Shown: piece by piece, positions 1 through 8,173 of the stretch | Layout: every line of letters starts with the position of its first letter | Position numbering within the stretch: position 1 is the stretch's first letter | From: Mariniphaga sp964559175 | Lineage (GTDB): Bacteria; Bacteroidota; Bacteroidia; Bacteroidales; Prolixibacteraceae | Direction: 5' to 3' | Assembly: GCA_964559175.1 (NCBI GenBank) | Contig: CAZLGT010000012.1 | Coordinates: forward strand, 1 to 64,000 | DNA length: 64,000 nucleotides | The notes under the pieces: model-generated | Databases searched by the model: none | What the model was told of the DNA's origin: nothing | The model's input: only the letters and a program-made list of their open reading frames with translations | Program-made: the position numbers and the translations under genes

Positions 1-272
1 ACGCTGTTTCACAACCGATTTGCATGCTGCTTCAATTACCCCGCTGCCTATGGGCAGCAATTCCGAAATTAAATTCTTAAACTTTTTGAGGTTAAGAATC
101 AGTAATTTACAAGACTGCTAAAAAATTAATTTTCGTGTTATTCTATTATCTTGAGTTGAGACGCATAGTTGTATGATAATCAATATCTTAGCTGTATTAC
201 TGAAAAAACCGGCCTGAGACCGGTTGTACAGACTCATAATTTTATTACGTTTGAGTTAATATTAAATTTTTA
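1..272. other. Intergenic sequence at the window edge
   Basis: No convincing coding sequence was seen on either strand. A short GC-rich hairpin (AACCGG, seven-base loop, CCGGTT) lies near 207-226. The stretch leads into the stronger hairpin at 273-314. The left end of the transposase unit could not be placed here because no inverted repeat matching the sequence downstream of the transposase was found by eye. Confidence 0.5.
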
Positions 273-314
273 AAAAGGCAAGCAGGTTTACTCACTTCCA
301 TGAGCTTGCCTTTT
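273..314. terminator. Strong stem-loop, probable bidirectional terminator
   Basis: A perfect 11-bp inverted repeat (AAAAGGCAAGC, 273-283, with GCTTGCCTTTT, 304-314) encloses a 20-base loop. The right arm ends in a T-run and the left arm begins with an A-run, so it could end transcription in both directions. It lies upstream of the transposase and would insulate it from read-through. Confidence 0.65.
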
Positions 315-493
315 GTCTTTCAAATATAATATTTATTACGTTTATTTGAAAGGTTTGCGGCGTTTTTTTTCATATTTTTTTGGCCGTTTGCAGAACCAGC
401 AGTAATTTAATTTAGAGAGAAAAGAAAAAGCAAAAGTGCCGTCAGAGGCTTGAACGTTTCAACGGGAAACAGTTCATCATTTTAGTTTACACC

Positions 494-1765
494 GTGCTCA
501 AAAGGCATTATCCTGATTTTTACCGGTTGCTGGAAAGCATCCCCGACCACAGGGCACGGCGCAGTTACAAAATCGCTGAGATAATCATGGGCGGATTGTC
601 GATGTTTATTTTCAAGTGTGGGTCGCGTAACAACACCGACAAGTTTATTACCAACCGGGTAGAAAAGAATTTTATCACCATCTTCGGCCTTCGCCTTCCT
701 GTGATGGACACAGTCGATGTTTTTTTGCGGGAGCTGCCCGCTTGTGAGCTTGAAAAACTAAAACAGTTGTTGGTTCGTCAGTTAATCGAAAAGCGGGCAC
801 TCGATAAGTTTCGTTATTGTGGCCGTTTTGTTGTGGCCGTCGATGGGACAGGTGTTTACAGTTTCGATTACGAACCTTTTGCGGGTTGTCCGCACAAAAC
901 CAGTAAAAACGGGAAAACCACCTGGCAGGTATATGTGCTGGAGGCCAAAATTGTTTGCTCCAACAACTTCAGCATCTCGCTGGCAACAGAGTGGCTGCAA
1001 AACTCCGACAATATGGATGAAAAACAGGACTGTGAGCAAAAAGCTTTTGTACGCCTTGCCTGCAAACTGAAAAAGATGTACCCCCGCATGGCAGTTGCAA
1101 TAGCGGCAGATGCCCTGTACCCCAACAATACCTTTTTTGATATTTGCAGAAAAAACGGGTGGCGATTTATCCTGACTTTTAAGGAAGGTACACTTAAAAC
1201 AGTTTGGGAAGAAGTGATGTTGCTTTACCTGTTGCAAGAGAAACAAAACAAACAAACACGTATAAAAAATTACAAAAAGGGAAAAGGCCGGGAGGTGCAA
1301 ACCTCCATGTTCATCAATGGTATCGAATACAAAAAACACCGGTTAAACTGGGTTGAATATACTTCATACTGCACTGATGAGAACACATCACAACAGCGTT
1401 TTGTACACATAACCGATTTAGATGTAAGCAGGCAAACGGTTTGGGAAACCAGTTTTTATGGCCGGTTGCGGTGGAAAATAGAAAATGAAGGTTTTAATAC
1501 CCAAAAAAATGGTGGATACAACCTGCAGCACAAGTACTCACGAAAACATACCGGCGCCATGCAAAACTATTACCAGCTGCTGCAAATAGCACATTTAATT
1601 GTTCAGTTAACCGAGAGGCTAAAGGCAGTAAAAGAGGGCTTGAAGTTATCTGACAGGACAGCCATATCGCTCTGGACAGACCTGTGGGCCACCATGCTGA
1701 AAGAAAAAATAAAAACGGAGGAAGTTTGTGAAATTGTTGAAAACACGAAGCAATTAAGATATTAA
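494..1765 (+). CDS. DDE transposase, IS4-like
   Basis: Transposase of 423 residues, expected to cut and join insertion sequence ends. Candidate catalytic residues are D117 (in AVDGTG), D206 (in IAADALYP) and E330 (in RWKIENEGF). The Arg four residues before E330 recalls the Y-R-E-K signature of IS4 relatives. The start is a GTG. No stop or frameshift interrupts it, so it may be active. Terminal inverted repeats were not found by eye, so element ends are undefined. It opens a stretch of rearranged DNA (decayed fragments and an AAA ATPase follow). The transposase assignment is firm; the exact IS family is inference. Confidence 0.85.
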   Translation: MLKRHYPDFYRLLESIPDHRARRSYKIAEIIMGGLSMFIFKCGSRNNTDKFITNRVEKNFITIFGLRLPVMDTVDVFLRELPACELEKLKQLLVRQLIEKRALDKFRYCGRFVVAVDGTGVYSFDYEPFAGCPHKTSKNGKTTWQVYVLEAKIVCSNNFSISLATEWLQNSDNMDEKQDCEQKAFVRLACKLKKMYPRMAVAIAADALYPNNTFFDICRKNGWRFILTFKEGTLKTVWEEVMLLYLLQEKQNKQTRIKNYKKGKGREVQTSMFINGIEYKKHRLNWVEYTSYCTDENTSQQRFVHITDLDVSRQTVWETSFYGRLRWKIENEGFNTQKNGGYNLQHKYSRKHTGAMQNYYQLLQIAHLIVQLTERLKAVKEGLKLSDRTAISLWTDLWATMLKEKIKTEEVCEIVENTKQLRY

Positions 1766-1999
1766 CCCCAAAAGCATACCCGAGAAACCCTGCTCATTAA
1801 CATTCAGGGAAACCCAACAAAAAAAAGAAAGGAGAGAAACTTATAAAAAATTGTGCGAACCAACCCTTCAATCCGGCAAAACGCTGTGAATGGGAAAATT
1901 ATACTCTTTACCCTAATACAATATCATAGATTAGTATTTTTTGCTAATTTCGGAAGTGCTGCAACTCAAATAGTGATTTTGGATGTGCGGGTAAAGTAT

Positions 2000-2287
2000 T
2001 TATGTTTGTAAATTGAAAAATCGGCATCCATAGATTGCCGGATACCCGTTTTTCAGGATTTGGACTATTTCGACCACCCCAAAATACCTCCCCTCCTCCA
2101 CCAGCAGCCGGTACAGTTCATCGCGCACTTTTTTAGTAAGGGCGCTGATGGTTGCAAACTGTTCCTGCATATCTTGCAGGTTGTGGATTTCAGCGTATTT
2201 GCGGATTTGGATGAGGCCGGAGTACGGCGTGAGAAAATCGGAATAGTTGAAATACCGGGAACAGGGTTCGTCTTTACAGTTTATTCC
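2000..2287 (-). pseudogene. Fragment of an unrecognised gene, copy 1
   Basis: Downstream of the AAA ATPase, and overlapping its last codons in another frame, the minus strand stays open and reads like natural protein: a charged helical stretch (QEQFATISALTKKVRDEL) followed by YRLLVEEGRYFG. I do not recognise the family. It is treated as a fragment because it has no clear start of its own and because the DNA at about 2076-2130 recurs, more decayed, at 3868-3922 on the other side of the ATPase gene. It could instead be a small intact gene. Confidence 0.35.
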
Positions 2288-3593
2288 GCTGAAAAAAACT
2301 TTCAATGGCATAAAACGGAAGGGATAGAACAGGATTGCCCTTTTGAAATTTTGCCTGTGATATTTTAATGGCACATTTTGATTTATGCTTTTCGATAAAC
2401 ATATGCAGGCTTTTCATTCGGCCTGTTGGCCCCGATTTCACTTCAGTTGGAATAATCTGGCCTTCCTTTTCAATCAGGTAATCAATTTCTGCAGTGCTGC
2501 TTTTCGCTCTTCTGCCCCAATAAAAAACTTCTGCTTTGGTGTACGGCGATTGGTATGCAATCAATTCCTGCCCAACAAACTGCTCAGCAACAGCACCTTT
2601 AAAAATGGCGTTGAAATCTTTTTCTATGGCCGTTTCGGAATATACTCCGCTGATGGCGTGAAACAAGCCAATATCAAGAAAAATGATTTTGAAAATGGAT
2701 TCATGAACACCCGAAGAAAGGGGAAGTCCGGAGCCGCTTGTTTGTTTTATACGCGTAAGAATTCCTGCTGTTTCCAAAAGTTCAAGTGCCTCTTTAATTT
2801 TTTCTGATTTTATTCCCCTGTCAACATGTGCATAAACAAACTTTTGACCCGTCATTCCCGGCACGGAACGAAACGCTTTTTTAAGAAGCGTATGTGATGA
2901 AACTTTTGAATATTTTGCAAAATCGTCGATGTATGTATCTATGATGGATCGTTGGATTCTCTGGCATCTGATAATATCACGACTGGTAATGTACTCTTTT
3001 ACCACCCCTGGCATTCCCCCGAGGAAATAATACTTTCTGATGAATTCATTTAGTTTTTCATGAATACCGTCGGGCATCTTTTCCAGATTTGGAAATTGAT
3101 GAAGGTACTCTCTTAGCGCTGACTCCCCTAATGCATCAAGAAATTCGCCAAAATTCATGGGATATAAATACAAATACTGGACACGGCCTACCGGCATTTT
3201 GAAATTCTCACTTTTCAGGGCAAACTCGAGAAGCGAACCGGCTCCAATAATATGTAAACCAGGCATTTCTTCATAGAAATACCGGAGTGAAACAATGGCT
3301 TCCGGGCATTCCTGTATTTCATCCAGAAATAAAAGTGTTTTTCCTGCTTCCGGTTTTTGGGCAGTGAATAAAATGATTTTTTCTGTAATCTCTATTGGCA
3401 CAAACGTGTTGAATATGGTTTTGTATTCAGGGTTTCGCTCAAAATTAATGTAAATAGTATGTTCAAACTCCTCTTGACCAAATCTTTGAACGATAAAGGT
3501 TTTTCCTGTTTGCCTCGCCCCTCGCAGCAAAAGCGGTCTTCTGGTATTTGATTCTTTCCACTCTTTAAGTGATTGATATATATCTCTTTTCAT
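2274..3593 (-). CDS. AAA family ATPase, AAA_14/DUF4143 type
   Basis: An ATPase of about 439 residues. The N-terminal half carries a Walker A motif (GARQTGKT) and a Walker B motif (LLFLDEIQECP) of the AAA_14 type. The C-terminal half is DUF4143-like and ends with a nuclease-like D...ExK pattern (AEIDYLI ... PTEVKSG). The family is common and often horizontally exchanged in Bacteroidota; its cellular role is not settled. The ATG at 3593 is chosen because family members begin close to the MKRDIY residues and a -7 element (TATATTTG) lies 25 bases upstream. The gene sits between two related remnants, suggesting insertion as a cassette. Confidence 0.85.
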   Translation of the reverse strand: MKRDIYQSLKEWKESNTRRPLLLRGARQTGKTFIVQRFGQEEFEHTIYINFERNPEYKTIFNTFVPIEITEKIILFTAQKPEAGKTLLFLDEIQECPEAIVSLRYFYEEMPGLHIIGAGSLLEFALKSENFKMPVGRVQYLYLYPMNFGEFLDALGESALREYLHQFPNLEKMPDGIHEKLNEFIRKYYFLGGMPGVVKEYITSRDIIRCQRIQRSIIDTYIDDFAKYSKVSSHTLLKKAFRSVPGMTGQKFVYAHVDRGIKSEKIKEALELLETAGILTRIKQTSGSGLPLSSGVHESIFKIIFLDIGLFHAISGVYSETAIEKDFNAIFKGAVAEQFVGQELIAYQSPYTKAEVFYWGRRAKSSTAEIDYLIEKEGQIIPTEVKSGPTGRMKSLHMFIEKHKSKCAIKISQAKFQKGNPVLSLPFYAIESFFQRNKL

Positions 3594-3617
3594 AGTTTTT
3601 GTGATAAAATGAAAGGA

Positions 3618-3625
3618 CAAATATA
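3618..3625 (-). promoter_or_regulatory. Bacteroidota -7 element for the AAA ATPase
   Basis: On the minus strand this reads TATATTTG, an exact TAnnTTTG match, 25 bases upstream of the proposed ATG at 3593. No well-spaced TTTG -33 element is seen. Confidence 0.5.
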
Positions 3626-3662
3626 GCTATTTTAAGACAAAAAGAAAGGTTTAACTAAGAAA

Positions 3663-3718
3663 AAAACAGATAAAATACAAGGATAATTTCTTGACAAAAC
3701 AGACAAAATACAAGGATA
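3663..3718. repeat. Two direct copies of a 23-bp sequence
   Basis: AAAACAGAtAAAATACAAGGATA occurs at 3663-3685 and again at 3696-3718 with one difference (lower-case position is c). The start-to-start spacing is 33 bases. With only two copies it is not a CRISPR. It lies in the non-coding stretch upstream of the AAA ATPase. Confidence 0.7.
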
Positions 3719-3867
3719 CAAATGAAAATTGAGTTATAGCAGGAAAAGCGGTTTATCCCAGATAAAGTTCGTTTCCGCGAAAACAGGGGTAAAAAAAAGA
3801 GACTTTCGGTTGAACCCAAAATGAAGTAAGCTAAACATATATTTCTGTTTCTGTGAGTTGAAACTTC

Positions 3868-3935
3868 ACCCAAAATACCTCCCCTCCTCTACCAGCACCT
3901 ATACAATCCATCGCAGTCTTGTTTCGTGAGCACCT
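3868..3935 (-). pseudogene. Fragment of the same unrecognised gene, copy 2
   Basis: About 55-60 bases resemble 2076-2130. The first 20-odd bases are nearly identical, then similarity falls off with a one-base indel. Translated on the minus strand it gives VLVEEGRYFG, as in copy 1, but an in-frame stop lies just before. Together the two copies look like direct repeats of a broken gene on each side of the AAA ATPase. Confidence 0.4.
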
Positions 3936-4063
3936 AAATGACGGGAGAACAGTTTCTGAAAAAACAGTTAACCCATACAGCTTTTTGCAAAAAATCAGCC
4001 CTTTATTTTTCCAACTTTCTTATGTTTATCCCCGTAATACCGAAAAAAATTATTAGAGATACC

Positions 4064-6283
4064 ATGATCAACTTATTCAACAAAATCGTCTTCCTGTTAT
4101 TAATTGCGGCAATGGCTGTGGCGTGCGGTACAAAAAACAGCAATTACAATATTCAAACAGCGGAAGTTCCTGCTGGTTATACACTTGATCAAAAGGTTGA
4201 ACTTTCGGGGAAAGTGCTGCCTCATCCGCGACAGATGCTTTGGTGGGAGGACGAGTTCAAAGGATTTATTCATTACGGGCCAAATACTTACAGCGGCAGG
4301 GAATGGGGTACCGGGTTTGAAGAATCTGACCTGTTTCATCCCACCGGATTGGATACCGACCAGTGGTGTGAGCTGATGAGCGCCGCCGGTATGACACGGG
4401 TTGTGATGGTAGTGAAGCACCACGAAGGGTATTGCCTGTGGCAAACCAGATATACCGACCATTCGGTGGCTTCGTCGGCCTGGAAAGACGGTGAAGGAGA
4501 TGTTTTAAAAGAGCTGGCCGAATCGTGTAAAAAATACGGATTGCGGCTGGGAGTTTACCTCTCGCCTGCCGACCTTTACCAAATTGAGTCTTCCGGGGGT
4601 TATTACGGCAACAACAGTGAATTTACCGAACGCACCATTCCCAGTCAGGTGGAAGGCCGACCGTTCAGCGACAACAGAAATTTCACTTACCTGGCCGATG
4701 ACTACAACGAATATTTTTTAAACCAGCTCTTTGAGCTTTTAACCGAATACGGCCCCATTTACGAAGTTTGGTTCGATGGCGCCAATCCCAAGCCCGGCAC
4801 CAGCCAAACCTACAACTACGAAGCCTGGTACGACCTGATACGGCAGCTGGCTCCCGATGCGGTTATTTTCGGAAAAGGGCCCGATTCACGGTGGTGCGGA
4901 AATGAAGGTGGCCGTACCCGCGAGGCCGAATACAACGTCATTCCGCTGGAACATTCACCCGACACATACGACTGGCCCGACAAAACTGAAGAAAACATTG
5001 CCGGTCGCGAAAAAATAACCGAACAAACAACCTATTTCCACTATTATCCGGCCGAAACCAACACCTCCATCAGGCATGGCTGGTTCTGGAGAAACGACAA
5101 TGAACAGCAGGTCAGAAGTGTCGATGATGTTTTCGATATCTATGAACGGTCGGTTGGCGGCAACAGCCAGTTTCACCTGAATATTCCCCCCAATACCGAG
5201 GGAAAATTTTCCCCACGGGATGCTGAAGTGCTGAAAGCGGTGGGCAAAAAAATACGCAGTGTTTACAATTCCAACCTGCTGACCGGAGGAAAAGCATCCG
5301 TCAAAAATGTGCTCGACAGCAATACCTCCACCTGGTGGCAGGCCCCCGGCAAAGAAGCATCATTGGAAATCACCCTTCCTGAAAAAAGACGAATTAACCG
5401 GTTTATGATTATGGAAGCCATTGCCAACCGGGGAGAACGAGTGGAAGAACACCACCTCGAGGCTCGCATAAATGGGGAATGGACAAGGGTTGCCACAGGA
5501 AAAACCATCGGGCACAAACGCATTCTTCGGTTTCCTCCAGTTGAAACCGATGCTTTCCGGCTTACCATTACCCAATCGAGGCTTGCTCCGGCCATTGCTC
5601 ATGTTTCGGCCCATTACTACGACGAACCACCCAAACCTGTGGTTATTGAAAGAGATAGCGAAGGCATGATGAAAATGGGCGTGGCAAGTAATTTTGTATG
5701 GCGGCCGGAGAACACAGCAGACCAGTCACAGGATATTTATTATACCGTTGATGGCTCCGATCCTGATGCCGGGTCGGTGAAATACACCGAACCTGTATCG
5801 ATGCCGGCAGGAGGCCACATAAAAGCAAGGGCAATTGTTGAAACCAGGATGGGACCTGTAACTGAAATAAGGATGGGAATATTGCCCAAAGGCTGGACTG
5901 CTGCCGATTCGGAGGGAAGAGCCAATGAACCTGCCAGGGTTCTGGACGGCAACCCATACAGTGGATGGACGTTGGAAACAGGTTCAGGAACGCCATTCCT
6001 TTCAATCGACATGAAGCAGGAGCACCTGATTTCGGGCTTCACTTACCTTCCGGCCAGAGGAGGTTTCATCGAATCGTTTGAGGTGGAAGTCAGTGCCGAC
6101 GGCCAAAACTGGAAACATGTTCACCGAGGCACTTTTGGAAATATCATGAACGACCCCAGCCGCAGAGTAGTTCTTTTCGATAATCCGGTAAGCGCCCGGT
6201 ACTTTCGACTGTCGGAACTGAAAGCTCCCGGAAGTCATACCCGTTTGGGAGCAGGCGAATTGCAGATACTTTCAGGCAAATAA
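4064..6283 (+). CDS. Exported GH29 alpha-L-fucosidase with carbohydrate-binding domains
   Basis: Lipoprotein of about 739 residues that should remove terminal L-fucose from glycans at the cell surface or in the periplasm. The signal sequence ends in a lipobox with C21 (AMAVAC). The GH29 catalytic domain covers roughly residues 50-390; D238 in YEVWFDGAN is the predicted nucleophile. A discoidin-like F5/8 domain (about 406-522), a chitobiase/hexosaminidase C-terminal-like module (about 529-599, YYTVDGSDP) and a second F5/8-like domain (about 605-739) follow. The ATG at 4064 is chosen because it directly precedes the signal peptide. It is the first gene of the glycan cluster running to 13732. 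Confidence 0.93.
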   Translation: MINLFNKIVFLLLIAAMAVACGTKNSNYNIQTAEVPAGYTLDQKVELSGKVLPHPRQMLWWEDEFKGFIHYGPNTYSGREWGTGFEESDLFHPTGLDTDQWCELMSAAGMTRVVMVVKHHEGYCLWQTRYTDHSVASSAWKDGEGDVLKELAESCKKYGLRLGVYLSPADLYQIESSGGYYGNNSEFTERTIPSQVEGRPFSDNRNFTYLADDYNEYFLNQLFELLTEYGPIYEVWFDGANPKPGTSQTYNYEAWYDLIRQLAPDAVIFGKGPDSRWCGNEGGRTREAEYNVIPLEHSPDTYDWPDKTEENIAGREKITEQTTYFHYYPAETNTSIRHGWFWRNDNEQQVRSVDDVFDIYERSVGGNSQFHLNIPPNTEGKFSPRDAEVLKAVGKKIRSVYNSNLLTGGKASVKNVLDSNTSTWWQAPGKEASLEITLPEKRRINRFMIMEAIANRGERVEEHHLEARINGEWTRVATGKTIGHKRILRFPPVETDAFRLTITQSRLAPAIAHVSAHYYDEPPKPVVIERDSEGMMKMGVASNFVWRPENTADQSQDIYYTVDGSDPDAGSVKYTEPVSMPAGGHIKARAIVETRMGPVTEIRMGILPKGWTAADSEGRANEPARVLDGNPYSGWTLETGSGTPFLSIDMKQEHLISGFTYLPARGGFIESFEVEVSADGQNWKHVHRGTFGNIMNDPSRRVVLFDNPVSARYFRLSELKAPGSHTRLGAGELQILSGK

Positions 6284-6307
6284 ACATCTTTTCCTGCATG
6301 AGGGTGA

Positions 6308-6433
6308 GGTTTTAACGCAACTTTTAGGTACAATCCAGATGATGCATGGGGCTGGACCTGTATAAAACATTTCCCCATGATGAGACTCGGTGAAACTTAT
6401 CTTTTAAGAACAGAAGCCCGGTTTATTAATTGA
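6308..6433 (+). pseudogene. Remnant of a SusD/RagB-family lipoprotein gene
   Basis: One frame is open for about 41 codons and contains KHFPMMRLGETYLLRTEARF, which matches the conserved SusD/RagB segment usually seen as RLAETYLLRAEA. The reading frame is closed by stops on both sides, and no signal peptide or remaining SusD sequence was seen. SusD proteins bind glycans at the cell surface and partner a SusC TonB-dependent transporter. The remnant implies that the locus once belonged to a full polysaccharide utilisation locus. Confidence 0.7.
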
Positions 6434-6588
6434 TGTCTAATATAAACACTTAAACGGTATGATTAAAAATATCTCAGTTTTATGGTTCCGTCAACCGGGC
6501 AGGTTGAATGTACCGTCGAAATCATTAAAATTGTTAAAATCTTTCTATTTTCAAGCCTGAAAAAACAAAAGAATAAAAATACGGAAAT
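6434..6588 (+). other. Leader region of the first sulfatase gene
   Basis: AT-rich and without a convincing gene. A 33-codon open frame starting at 6460 has no recognisable features. With the SusD remnant it fills the gap of about 300 bases between fucosidase and sulfatase. Confidence 0.4.
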
Positions 6589-8142
6589 ATGAAAAATTTA
6601 CTTATTGGAACAAGTGCGGCATTGCTGGCTGTAGCGGCTTGTAAAACTGCACCACAGGAAACTCGTGAAAGACCCAACATTCTCTATATCATGACCGACG
6701 ATCACTCCTTTCAAACCATCAGTGCTTACGGAGGTACACTTATTAACACACCCAACATTGACCGCATTGCCAGTGAGGGAATTATTTTTACCAACAGCTT
6801 TGTTGGAAATTCGATTTGTGCGCCCAGCCGGGCCACCATGCTCACCGGAAAACATACCCACAAAAACGGGCAGATGACCAACGAGGTAACTTTCGACGGG
6901 TTGCAGGTTACCTTTCCAAAGGTTTTGCAACAGGCGGGCTATAAAACAGCCATGATTGGGAAATGGCACCTGAAAAGCGACCCCACCGGATTTGACCACT
7001 GGAATATCCTTCCCGGTCAGGGCGAATATTACAATCCCGATTTCATCAGAATGGGAGAAAATGTCCGCTACGAAGGGTATTGCACTACCATTACAACCGA
7101 TTTGGCGCTGGAATGGCTCGATGGTTTGGAAAAGGAAGACCCCTTCTGCCTGCTTTTACACCATAAGGCCCCACACAGGACATGGCAACCCGACACCATA
7201 CATTTCGGGGAATTTAAGGACATAACCTATCCGGTTCCGCCTAACTTTTTCGATGAATACGAAGGCAGGAAAGCAGCAGATGAACAAAAACTAAGCATTA
7301 GGGAAGACGATATGGATATCAGGTACGATTTGAAAATGCAGGATGAAAAAATCCCTTCCCGTTTCCCGTGGATAGACCATACTGCCAGAATGAACGAAGC
7401 CCAGAAAAAAGCCTGGGAAGAACATTACACACCCATCAAAGACGATTTTCTTGCTCAAAACCTTCAGGGATCCGACCTGCATATCTGGAAATATCAGCGC
7501 TATATGCGCGATTATCTGGCCTGTATCCGTTCGGTTGACGAAAACATTGGTCGCGTATTGACTTATTTGGAAAAAAATGGATTGTTAGACAATACACTCA
7601 TCGTTTATACTTCCGACCAGGGATTTTACATGGGAGAGCATGGCTGGTTCGACAAACGGTTTATGTATGAAGAATCATTCAGAACCCCATTGGTAATGAG
7701 GCTTCCAAAAGGGTTTTCAACACAGGGTGAAATCCCCCAAATGGTGCAAAATATCGATTATGCACCAACATTTATAGATATGGCTGGTGCAGAAATTCCG
7801 GCTGAAATTCAGGGAAAATCACTCATGCCATTGCTGGCAGGTCAAAAAGAAGCAGACTGGCGCGACGCCCTGTACTATCACTACTATGAATTCCCTAACG
7901 AACACATGGTGAAAAAACATTACGGGATACGAAACAAAAAATTCAAGCTCATCCATTTTTACGACGATATAAACGAGTGGGAATTTTACGATCTGGAAAA
8001 AGACCCGTCGGAAATGAAAAACCTTTACGGCAATCCATCTTTTAGCGTTGAAATAGAAAAAATGAAAAATGATTTGAAAAACCTGATTGTGCAATACGAT
8101 GACAATGTTGCACTTGAACTGTTTAACAATTCCAAAAATTAA
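6589..8142 (+). CDS. Exported S1-family sulfatase (CAPSR type)
   Basis: Sulfatase of 517 residues that hydrolyses sulfate esters on glycans. A lipoprotein signal ends at C18 (LLAVAAC). C77 in ICAPSRATMLTGK is the cysteine converted to formylglycine. D37/D38 (MTDDH) and the SDQG motif are expected calcium ligands, and GKWHLK and HHKAPH supply further active-site residues. The sequence resembles N-acetylglucosamine-6-sulfatase-like members of family S1 (S1_11 style), but that substrate is inference. No sulfatase-maturating enzyme gene is in the window. The next gene starts 31 bases downstream, suggesting one transcript. Confidence 0.92.
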   Translation: MKNLLIGTSAALLAVAACKTAPQETRERPNILYIMTDDHSFQTISAYGGTLINTPNIDRIASEGIIFTNSFVGNSICAPSRATMLTGKHTHKNGQMTNEVTFDGLQVTFPKVLQQAGYKTAMIGKWHLKSDPTGFDHWNILPGQGEYYNPDFIRMGENVRYEGYCTTITTDLALEWLDGLEKEDPFCLLLHHKAPHRTWQPDTIHFGEFKDITYPVPPNFFDEYEGRKAADEQKLSIREDDMDIRYDLKMQDEKIPSRFPWIDHTARMNEAQKKAWEEHYTPIKDDFLAQNLQGSDLHIWKYQRYMRDYLACIRSVDENIGRVLTYLEKNGLLDNTLIVYTSDQGFYMGEHGWFDKRFMYEESFRTPLVMRLPKGFSTQGEIPQMVQNIDYAPTFIDMAGAEIPAEIQGKSLMPLLAGQKEADWRDALYYHYYEFPNEHMVKKHYGIRNKKFKLIHFYDDINEWEFYDLEKDPSEMKNLYGNPSFSVEIEKMKNDLKNLIVQYDDNVALELFNNSKN

Positions 8143-8173
8143 TAAACTGCAATTTTTTTAAAATACAAATAAT

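Noticed and set aside
782..1339. Open frame of 185 codons antisense to the transposase
   Set aside because: It lies wholly within a well-supported transposase gene, with Cys/Phe-rich composition typical of reverse-strand reading.
360..1950. Terminal inverted repeats and target duplication of the insertion sequence
   Set aside because: No convincing matching pair was found by eye on both sides of the transposase gene.
3663..3718. Possible minimal CRISPR array
   Set aside because: Only two repeats, a 10-base gap instead of a spacer of 25-40 bases, and no cas genes nearby.
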